Origin: JAWAPU01 sp038894275
GTDB taxonomy: Archaea; Nanobdellota; Nanobdellia; UBA10117
Reading direction: 5' to 3'
Assembly: GCA_038894275.1 (NCBI GenBank)
Contig: JAWAPU010000010.1
Coordinates: 1-14,977, forward strand
DNA: 14,977 nt
Shown here: piece after piece, positions 5,944 to 12,294 of the stretch
Position numbering within the stretch: the stretch's first letter is position 1
Layout of the letters: the number at the start of each line of letters is the position of its first letter
Notes under the pieces: model-generated
What the model saw: only the letters and a program-made list of their open reading frames with translations
The model's database searches: none
What the model was told of the DNA's origin: nothing
Position numbers and translations under genes: made by a program

Positions 5944-8217
5944 ATGGCTAGCAAGATTAAAAAAGAGATACGATTAAAAGTTGCAGAAGCGCAACAAGAT
6001 GATGTTAATAAAGGCATAGTTAGAATAGATAGTCAAATTTTACGAGATTTAGGATTGCAGCAAGGCTCTATAGTTGAAATAGAAGGTTCAAGAAAAACTG
6101 CTGCTATTGTTGGTAGAGCATTTCCTTCTGACATTGGTTTGCCAATTGTTAGAATGGATGGGTTGACAAGGAAAAATGCAGGCACTTCAATTGGAGATTA
6201 CGTGACAATAAGACCAATAGAAGCTAAACCTGCAATTTCGGTTAAATTGGCGCCAGCACAAAATATAAGATTAATCGGCCAATATGCTGATTTGTTTAAA
6301 AGAGCTTTATTGGGTCGCGCATTAACAAAAGGTGACATAATTTCGCCATCTCGAGCGCGAAGAAGACGCACAGACCCTTTTAATTTTGAAGAAATAGTTA
6401 CGTCTCTTTTAGAAGACGATTTTGGTTTTGCTTTTCCTTTTGATATTAAATATATCGTTGTAAGTACAAACCCAAAAGATGTTGTTGTGGTAACAGAAGA
6501 TACAGAAATTGAAGTTTTGTCAGAGCCTGTCGAATTAAAAGAAGAAAAAGTGCCAGATGTAACTTATGAAGATATCGGCGGATTGCAAGATGAGGTAAAA
6601 AGAGTTAGAGAAATGATTGAGCTGCCACTTAAACATCCAGAACTATTTGAAACTCTCGGAGTACAACCACCAAAAGGAGTTTTACTTTACGGGCCACCCG
6701 GTACTGGAAAAACCCTAATAGCTAAAGCGGTAGCAAACGAAGCTTCAGCACATTTTATTTCCATTGCTGGTCCTGAAATTATGAATAAATTTGTTGGCGA
6801 AGCGGAAAAAAGATTAAGAGATATATTTACAGAAGCAGAAAAAAATGCTCCGGCAATTATATTTATAGACGAAATTGATGCAATAGCGCCGAAAAGAGAG
6901 GAAAGTTATGGAGAAGTGGAAAGAAGAGTAGTGGCGCAATTGCTTGCTCTTATGGATGGATTAAAGTCAAGAGGAAGAGTAATTGTTATTGCAGCAACAA
7001 ATAGACCAGATGCTATAGACCCCGCACTACGCAGAGGCGGTCGGTTTGATAGAGAAATCGAAATAGGTGTGCCAAATAAAGAAGGCAGATTAGAAATTTT
7101 AAAAATCCACACAAGGAATATGCCTTTAGCGAAAGATGTTAATCTAGATGAATTGGCTGCAGCCACACACGGTTTTGTCGGAGCAGATTTAGAAGGCTTA
7201 TGCAAAGAAGCCGCAATGGCCGCATTAAGGCGTTCTATTCCAGAATTTAGCGAAAACCTAAAAGAAAACGAAAAAGTGCCACAGGAAATATTAGAAAAAT
7301 TACAAGTTACTAAATCAGATTTTAAAGAAGCTTTAAAAGTAGTTAGACCATCTGCAATGCGAGAGGTATTTATAGAAGCGCCAAAAGTAAAATGGACGGA
7401 TATTGGTGGTTTGGATAATATAAAACAGGAAACTAAAGAAGCAATCGAATGGCCACTTAAACATCCAGAAATTTTCCAAAAAATGGGCATTAGACCGCCA
7501 AGAGGAATTTTACTTTACGGACCGCCTGGCTGTGGTAAAACCTTGATAGCTAAAGCAGTTGCTGCGGAATCCCAAGCCAATTTTATTTATGTCAAAGGCC
7601 CAGAGATATTGTCCAAATGGGTCGGAGAATCTGAAAAAGCAATCCGAGAAATTTTTAAACGAGCAAGACAAGTTGCACCGTGTATCATATTCTTTGACGA
7701 AATTGATGCTGTAGCCCCAAAAAGAGGCGGTTCGCTAGATAATAAAGTAACAGAAAGAGTGGTAGACCAACTATTAACAGAAATGGACGGATTAGAAGAC
7801 ATGACAGATGTTGTTGTTTTAGCAGCAACAAATAGGCCAGAACTTTTAGATCCTGCACTTTTGAGACCTGGAAGGTTTGATAGGTTTTTACTAATACCGC
7901 CACCTGATGAAGCTACACGTTTGGAGATATTCAAAATTCATACAAAAAACATGCCATTGGATAAAGATGTAAATTTAAAAGAATTAGCCGAGAAAACAGA
8001 AGGGTACTCTGGTGCAGATATAGAAGCACTTTGCAGAGAAGCAGCCATGTTTGCATTAAGAGATAACATTAATGCGAAAAATGTAAAATTAGAATATTTT
8101 GAAAAAGCGTTGACAAAAGTTAAACCATCGTTAACAAAAAAAGACATATTACGATATACAGAAAACATAGAAATTGCTAGAAGAGGAACAGAAAATACGC
8201 CTTCCTATGCGCGTTAG
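5944..8217 (+). CDS. cdc48: Cdc48/VAT-type AAA ATPase (p97 homologue)
   Basis: This hexameric double-ring ATPase unfolds and extracts protein substrates, and in archaea it probably feeds the proteasome. The 757 residues cover all expected parts. The N-domain spans about 1-190, with the double-psi barrel (EIRLKVAEAQQDDVNKGIVR) and a basic RARRRR loop. D1 has Walker A GPPGTGKT at 250-257, Walker B IIFIDEID (Asp309, Glu310) and an RRGGRFDREIEIGVP arginine-finger region. D2 has Walker A GPPGCGKT at 526-533, Walker B IIFFDEID (Asp585, Glu586) and LLRPGRFDR. Pore-loop KFVG and KWVG motifs are present in D1 and D2. The protein ends in PSYAR, so Tyr is third from the end rather than penultimate and a canonical HbYX proteasome-docking tail is absent. 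Transcribed alone or with the small gene upstream. Confidence 0.97.
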   Translation: MASKIKKEIRLKVAEAQQDDVNKGIVRIDSQILRDLGLQQGSIVEIEGSRKTAAIVGRAFPSDIGLPIVRMDGLTRKNAGTSIGDYVTIRPIEAKPAISVKLAPAQNIRLIGQYADLFKRALLGRALTKGDIISPSRARRRRTDPFNFEEIVTSLLEDDFGFAFPFDIKYIVVSTNPKDVVVVTEDTEIEVLSEPVELKEEKVPDVTYEDIGGLQDEVKRVREMIELPLKHPELFETLGVQPPKGVLLYGPPGTGKTLIAKAVANEASAHFISIAGPEIMNKFVGEAEKRLRDIFTEAEKNAPAIIFIDEIDAIAPKREESYGEVERRVVAQLLALMDGLKSRGRVIVIAATNRPDAIDPALRRGGRFDREIEIGVPNKEGRLEILKIHTRNMPLAKDVNLDELAAATHGFVGADLEGLCKEAAMAALRRSIPEFSENLKENEKVPQEILEKLQVTKSDFKEALKVVRPSAMREVFIEAPKVKWTDIGGLDNIKQETKEAIEWPLKHPEIFQKMGIRPPRGILLYGPPGCGKTLIAKAVAAESQANFIYVKGPEILSKWVGESEKAIREIFKRARQVAPCIIFFDEIDAVAPKRGGSLDNKVTERVVDQLLTEMDGLEDMTDVVVLAATNRPELLDPALLRPGRFDRFLLIPPPDEATRLEIFKIHTKNMPLDKDVNLKELAEKTEGYSGADIEALCREAAMFALRDNINAKNVKLEYFEKALTKVKPSLTKKDILRYTENIEIARRGTENTPSYAR

Positions 8218-8223
8218 TTAACC

Positions 8224-8232
8224 TTTAAAAAG
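8224..8232 (+). promoter_or_regulatory. TATA box of the histone-fold/polB operon
   Basis: TTTAAAAAG is centred about 26 bp before the ATG at 8253, and only 35 bp separate this ATG from the cdc48 stop. The spacing predicts a leaderless transcript carrying both the histone-fold gene and polB. Confidence 0.55.
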
Positions 8233-8252
8233 CTTAAATTTTTACTTAAACT

Positions 8253-8654
8253 ATGGTAGAAGAGGAAATTAAAAATGCAACGCCTGAAGAAAAAGAAGAA
8301 GAAACAGAAGACGAAATGATGCCTTTTCCAAGGGCACGAGTTGTGAAACTATTAAGAGAGGAAATAAAAGATAAAATAATCAGATCCGAAGTAAAAGATG
8401 CGCTTAATATTTGGTTGGGAGAGCTAACGAAAAAAATAGCACAAGAGATGAACGCCACGCAATATGCTTCAATATCCCTAATAGATTTTCAACGCGCAAC
8501 AAAGCCATACGATATGATAGAAGACATTGTAAAAGATGAACAAAGACTTCTTACATCAATACAAAAATTAAAAGAAGACGCAGACCACATACAAAGAGAG
8601 CTAGCAAGATTTTTTACTGTACTCAAGGGTAAAAGGCCAGAAGAACAAATGTAA
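8253..8654 (+). CDS. Predicted histone-fold protein with C-terminal coiled coil, coupled to polB
   Basis: This 133-residue protein has three visible parts. Residues 1-22 are an acidic, probably disordered tail. Residues 24-90 read as a histone fold: FPRARVVKLLREEI (helix 1), SEVKDALNIWLGELTKKIAQEM (long helix 2), then SISLIDFQRATKPYDMIED (loop 2 and helix 3). The pattern P-x-x-R-x-x-x-L-L near the start and ISxxDFxxA near the end resembles the NF-YC/Dpb3-Dpb4 side of the fold more than the short DNA-wrapping archaeal histones. Residues 91-122 form a heptad-rich helix (DEQRLLTSIQKLKEDADHIQREL). Its stop codon shares one base with the polB ATG (TAATG), and it has its own TATA box. A role as a polymerase accessory or DNA-binding factor is inference from context. 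It could instead be an unrelated helical protein, since I could not run a structure or profile search. Confidence 0.6.
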   Translation: MVEEEIKNATPEEKEEETEDEMMPFPRARVVKLLREEIKDKIIRSEVKDALNIWLGELTKKIAQEMNATQYASISLIDFQRATKPYDMIEDIVKDEQRLLTSIQKLKEDADHIQRELARFFTVLKGKRPEEQM

Positions 8655-10972
8655 TGTTTGCGAAATTTTTATTTTATCCTACTGATGTAAGAGTTTCTCC
8701 CCATGGTATAGTTCTTTTAGGAGTGACCAAGGAAAATAAAAGAATTGCAGTTTTAGATCCTACTTATCGTCCTTGGCTTTTAGTAAAGGAACAAGATTTT
8801 ATTAAACTAAATAGATTGTGGGAGAAACAAAATTTAAAACCAATCCATTGGCAAGAAGAAGGAGAATTTATCAGAATTTACTTTGAACCGAAGTCTTTTA
8901 CGCAAGCGGTTCTGTTGGGCTTCAAAACAAAAATCTTTTTATATAATGCTGATTTGCCTTTAAGAAAAAGATATTGGTCAGATAAAAATTTCACTCCTTT
9001 TTCTTTATATTGCGTTTCTGGTGAAACTTGGGCGCAAGAATTGTTTAAAGTTGATTTCTCGATAATTGCAGAAAATATACAACAAATAGAAACAAACGAT
9101 TTACCAAAAATTTTAGCGTTCGATATAGAAACTGCATGTAGTAAAATGTGGCCAGATCCAAAAAATGATCCAATTATTTCTATAGCTATTTACAGCGAAA
9201 ATTTTAAGCAAGTCTTAACATGGAAAAGGTTTTCTCAAAGTCCAAACTACATAAAGTTTGTCGATAGTGAAGCAGAACTTTTAATGGAATTTTTTGAAAT
9301 TCTTAAACAACAAAACCCTTTTGCTTTAATCGGTTATGGCTCTGAAAATTTTGATTTACCTTATATCCTAGAACGAACAAAAAAATACGATTTAAAATTA
9401 GACCTTAATTGGGCAGAAAACCAAGATTTAATTGGCTTTTTGCATATCGATATTGCGCACTTTATAAAAACTTTTTTAGATTTAGATACATCTCGATATA
9501 ATTTAGACCAAGTATCTAAAAAAATACTTGGTAAAGGCAAACTAGATCATTTAAGTCCTAATAAAATAAATGAAATCTGGTCTGTTGGCCTTGATATAGA
9601 ATTGAAACATTTGCTAGAATATAATTTAACTGACGCACAATTGACTTTTGAACTCTTCGAAACTTTTTTCCCATTTTTAAAAGAATTAGTTAAACTTACA
9701 AAATTGCATTTTAGAGATTTATTTCACGCGAGCTATAGCATGCTTGTAGAGTGGTTTATTTTAGCGAATTCAAAAGTACCCATTCCAAAAAAACCATTCA
9801 AACGCGAAGTCTTTGATAGGATTAAAAAGACATTTCAAGGTGCTTTTGTTGTAGAACCTAAACCAGGGCTTTATAGCAACATTTGTTGCTTTGATTTTAG
9901 AAGTCTTTACCCTTCTATAATTGCTTCGCATAATATAAGCCCAGACACAATAAATTGTGCTTGCTGCAAACCTAGTGATAGTTTTAGTATTGGCGATGTA
10001 TGGTTTTGCTCGAAAAAACAAGGTTTTTTAGCGATTTTAGCAAAAGAATTAATCGAAAGGCGAGCCAGAATAAACGAAATTATAAAACAAAATCCTGATA
10101 AAAAAGAACTTGTGGAACTAAAAGCAAGAAGCCAAGCGCTAAAAAGAATTGCCGCATCTTTTTATGGTTATTTAGGTTTTCCTGCATCGCGCTTTTATTG
10201 TTTAGATTGTGCTAAAGCAGTAACTTTTCTGGGTAGAAAATATATAGATATGGTCATTGGTGAAGCCAAAAAATTTGGTTTTGAAATTTTATATGGCGAT
10301 ACCGATAGTTTGTTTGTTGAAAGAAAGGATAAAGATCCTTTTTTATTTTTGAAATTGATTAATAATATTTTACCAAAACCAATGGAACTTGAATTAAAAG
10401 GTATTTATAAAACAGGATTATTTTTCGGGAAAAAAGAAGGAGAGGGCGGGGCAAAAAAACGTTACGCCCTTTTGGCAGAAGACGGTTCTATTGTTTTAAA
10501 AGGTGTAGAAGCAATAAGGTCTGACTGGTCTTCTTTAGCAAAAGAAGCTCAAAAAGAGGTTTTGAGAATACTATTACTAAAGCAGGATTTAAAAGAAGCA
10601 ATAGCATACGTAAGAAATTTGATAAATTCTATTAAAAACAAAAAAGTAAATTTGAGAGATTTAGTAATAAGTGTAAAACTGACTAAAAATATAACTAGTT
10701 ATAAAGCGAAAGGTCCCCATGTTGTAGCAGCACAAATAGCGAAAGCAAAAGGTTACCCATTAAAACCAGGTTCTGTCTTAAACTACATAGTAACTAAAGG
10801 CGGAGAAAAAATTTCTACAAAAGTAAAACTTTTTGAAGAAGCAACATTAGACGATTACGATGCAGATTATTATGTAAATCATCAGTTGATTCGAGCAGTT
10901 TATAAAATATTTGAAATATTTGGCGTCCAAAAAGAACAACTATTATGGCAAAAAACACTTCAAGATTATTAG
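8654..10972 (+). CDS. polB: DNA polymerase family B with 3'-5' exonuclease
   Basis: This is a replicative or repair polymerase of the archaeal PolB group, 772 residues, close in length to Pfu Pol (775). The N-terminal domain occupies about 1-150. Exonuclease motifs are FDIET (Asp157, Glu159), YGSENFDLPYI and YNLTDAQL. Polymerase motif A is FDFRSLYPSI (Asp414), motif B is KRIAASFYGYLG, and motif C is YGDTDS (Asp549, Asp551). All catalytic acids are present, so both activities are expected. Motif B has Ala501 where most family B enzymes have Asn (KxxxNSxYG). Two Cys pairs (NCACC...WFCSKK and YCLDC) match the disulfide or structural cysteines of thermophilic PolB. No intein interrupts it. The protein ends in QKTLQDY, shorter than Pfu at the PIP-box end. 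Translation is likely coupled to the upstream histone-fold gene through the TAATG overlap. Confidence 0.96.
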   Translation: MFAKFLFYPTDVRVSPHGIVLLGVTKENKRIAVLDPTYRPWLLVKEQDFIKLNRLWEKQNLKPIHWQEEGEFIRIYFEPKSFTQAVLLGFKTKIFLYNADLPLRKRYWSDKNFTPFSLYCVSGETWAQELFKVDFSIIAENIQQIETNDLPKILAFDIETACSKMWPDPKNDPIISIAIYSENFKQVLTWKRFSQSPNYIKFVDSEAELLMEFFEILKQQNPFALIGYGSENFDLPYILERTKKYDLKLDLNWAENQDLIGFLHIDIAHFIKTFLDLDTSRYNLDQVSKKILGKGKLDHLSPNKINEIWSVGLDIELKHLLEYNLTDAQLTFELFETFFPFLKELVKLTKLHFRDLFHASYSMLVEWFILANSKVPIPKKPFKREVFDRIKKTFQGAFVVEPKPGLYSNICCFDFRSLYPSIIASHNISPDTINCACCKPSDSFSIGDVWFCSKKQGFLAILAKELIERRARINEIIKQNPDKKELVELKARSQALKRIAASFYGYLGFPASRFYCLDCAKAVTFLGRKYIDMVIGEAKKFGFEILYGDTDSLFVERKDKDPFLFLKLINNILPKPMELELKGIYKTGLFFGKKEGEGGAKKRYALLAEDGSIVLKGVEAIRSDWSSLAKEAQKEVLRILLLKQDLKEAIAYVRNLINSIKNKKVNLRDLVISVKLTKNITSYKAKGPHVVAAQIAKAKGYPLKPGSVLNYIVTKGGEKISTKVKLFEEATLDDYDADYYVNHQLIRAVYKIFEIFGVQKEQLLWQKTLQDY

Positions 10973-10977
10973 AAAAC

Positions 10978-10988
10978 TTATTTAAAAT
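10978..10988 (+). promoter_or_regulatory. TATA box of map
   Basis: An AT-rich box with TTTAAAAT at 10981-10988 is centred about 24 bp before the ATG at 11008. It again predicts a leaderless transcript and separates map from polB transcriptionally. Confidence 0.5.
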
Positions 10989-11007
10989 GTTCTTAGTTAT
11001 GTTTTAA

Positions 11008-11892
11008 ATGGAAACCGATTTTGAGAATTACTTTAAAGCTGGACAAATAGTTGTAAAAATCTACAACTATGCAAAAAAATTAATTAAAGAAAATGCTTTT
11101 TTGTTAGATACTGCAGAAAAAATTGAAAACAAGATTATTGAGCTTAATGGAAAACCTGCCTTCCCTGTTAATATTTCTATAAATTCAATTGCTGCACATT
11201 ATACTCCTAGTTTCAATGACGAAAAACAATTTAAAATAGGCGATTTAGTAAAAGTTGATTTTGGTGTTCTTGTAAATTCATGTTGCGCAGATTTCGCATT
11301 TTCGTGTTCTATTGGGAAAAATGAAGAAAATGAAAAACTAATTTTAGCAGCGGAAAAAGCATTAGAGGCTGCAATTAAAATGCTTAAGCCATCTGTTTGT
11401 GTCTCAGATATAGGTGCGGAAATAGAAAAAATTGCGAATAGTTTCAATTGTAATCCAATAAAAAATCTTGGTGGCCATGGAATAACTGAAAAAAATTTAC
11501 ACTCTGCTCCTACTATTCCTAATTTTAATAATGGCGATACGACAAAATTGCAAGAAGGCGTTTTTGCAATAGAGCCTTTCGTAACTTTTGGAAATGGTAT
11601 GGTTGAAGATATAAATGCTTGCGAAATTTACAGTTTAGTCAAGCTAGGTGCGATAAAACAAAAAGAAGTTCTTTCTTATGTTCAAGAAAATTTTGGAAGT
11701 TTTCCTTTTGCAAAACGATGGTTAATCAAAAAATTTGGCAATCTTAAAACAAATTTAGCTGTTAAAGAAGCAGTAGCAAAAGGTTTGTTTAAACCGCACA
11801 ATGTTTTGAAAGAAGTATCTAATGCAAAAGTAGCGCAATTTGAACACACTCTATTAATAAAAAATAATGAAATAAAAATTTTAACAAAATAA
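11008..11892 (+). CDS. map: Methionine aminopeptidase, type II archaeal
   Basis: This enzyme removes the initiator methionine from new proteins and is a dinuclear-metal pita-bread fold peptidase. The 294-residue product has all five metal ligands in order: Asp84 (KVDFGV), Asp95 (CCADFAF), His157 (GGHGI), Glu189 (AIEPF) and Glu279 (QFEHT). His64 (AAHYTP) is the usual substrate-side histidine. The insertion of about 60 residues between Glu189 and Glu279, a helical region with FAKRWLIKKFG, marks type II. No N-terminal extension is present, as is normal for archaea. The segment before Asp95 (NSCCADFAF) is less typical than the DGYIAD seen in most members, but the ligand is kept. The start at 11008 is supported by the TATA spacing. 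It is convergent with the acidic microprotein gene, 13 bp apart. Confidence 0.95.
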   Translation: METDFENYFKAGQIVVKIYNYAKKLIKENAFLLDTAEKIENKIIELNGKPAFPVNISINSIAAHYTPSFNDEKQFKIGDLVKVDFGVLVNSCCADFAFSCSIGKNEENEKLILAAEKALEAAIKMLKPSVCVSDIGAEIEKIANSFNCNPIKNLGGHGITEKNLHSAPTIPNFNNGDTTKLQEGVFAIEPFVTFGNGMVEDINACEIYSLVKLGAIKQKEVLSYVQENFGSFPFAKRWLIKKFGNLKTNLAVKEAVAKGLFKPHNVLKEVSNAKVAQFEHTLLIKNNEIKILTK

Positions 11893-11905
11893 GCCAAGAA
11901 TAAAT

Positions 11906-12007
11906 TTAGTATTCTTCTTCGTCTTCTCCTTCTTCTTCGTCCCAATCTTCTTCCTCTTCTTCGTCTTCAATTGGTTCTTCTTCATCAAAATCTAAACGCA
12001 TTTCCAT
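11906..12007 (-). CDS. 33-residue highly acidic microprotein
   Basis: A minus-strand frame runs from an ATG at 12007 to TAA at 11906-11908. It starts MEMRLDFDEEEPIED and ends GEDEEEY; 23 of 33 residues are Asp or Glu, with a single Trp (residue 22). An in-frame stop lies shortly upstream (about 12026-12028), so the start is fixed to this region. A TATA-like AATTTAAAAAG (minus strand) lies at 12031-12041, about 29 bp upstream, consistent with a short leader. I know no named family. Such acidic tails resemble disordered histone- or RNA-polymerase-binding tails, and DNA mimicry is possible, but nothing here proves a function. The purine-rich bias of one strand means the open frame could be chance in a low-complexity tract. 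In favour of a gene are the ATG, the promoter box, and the fit into the gap beside map. Confidence 0.5.
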   Translation of the reverse strand: MEMRLDFDEEEPIEDEEEEEDWDEEEGEDEEEY

Positions 12008-12218
12008 GGCACCAAAAACAAATTTTTACTCTTTTTAAATTTTTCTAATTTTATTTTAAGCCCGATTTTTTAAAAATTTAAAATATAAAAAATGAGAATT
12101 TGAAATATTTTTTGAATTATTTTTAGTTTACTTTTGGCCTTATATTCGCGCCTTTTTAAACAAATAACTAATTATCTTTATAAAAACATATTTAAAACCT
12201 AATTTAAAAGTAAAATTT
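12008..12218. other. AT-rich spacer before tRNA-Cys
   Basis: This 211-bp gene-free stretch holds the upstream side of the acidic microprotein gene (TATA at 12031-12041) and the tRNA promoter (12190-12197). Between about 12042 and 12180 it is extremely AT-rich with several TTTAAA-like strings and only very short open frames (for example an ATG at 12092 stops after three codons). I see no stable hairpin, direct repeat or second RNA gene. Confidence 0.6.
12190..12197 (+). promoter_or_regulatory. TATA box of the tRNA-Cys-cysS unit
   Basis: ATTTAAAA is centred about 25 bp before the first base of the mature tRNA (12219), so transcription would begin essentially at the tRNA 5' end. A second TTTAAA at 12203-12208 is too close (about -14) to be the main box. 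No other promoter can fit between the tRNA and cysS. Confidence 0.6.
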
Positions 12219-12289
12219 GCGGGGGTGGCAGAGCAGCTATGCGCTCGCCTGCAGAGCGAGTTAGGAGGGTGCGACTCCCTTCCCCCGCT
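12219..12289 (+). tRNA. tRNA-Cys (anticodon GCA)
   Basis: A complete cloverleaf folds by hand. The acceptor stem GCGGGGG (12219-12225) pairs with CCCCCGC (12282-12288) in seven perfect pairs. The D stem is GCA/TGC. The anticodon stem CTCGC/GCGAG closes the loop CTGCAGA with anticodon GCA at 12251-12253. The variable loop is 4 nt (TTAG), and the T stem GAGGG/CCCTT has one G-U. The unpaired discriminator base at 12289 is T (U73), the hallmark identity base of tRNA-Cys. CCA is not encoded. Oddities: the T loop is TGCGACT, with G instead of T at position 55, and the D loop AGCAGCT lacks the usual GG. cysS, encoding the enzyme that charges this tRNA, begins after a 5-nt gap. Confidence 0.93.
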
Positions 12290-12294
12290 TTCAA

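Noticed and set aside
6906..7490. 194-residue open frame on the minus strand
   Set aside because: It lies entirely inside the D1-D2 region of cdc48 in antisense, is Ser/Ile-rich shadow sequence, has no recognisable motif and no promoter context.
11682..11945. 87-residue minus-strand frame starting with an Arg-run
   Set aside because: The Arg-run is the same purine-rich strand read in another frame from the acidic microprotein, and the rest is antisense to map. The acidic frame has the better start and promoter.
12042..12180. A second small RNA gene in the AT-rich spacer
   Set aside because: No GC-rich stem, kink-turn or box C/D motif was seen. The TTTAAA-like strings are common at this base composition.
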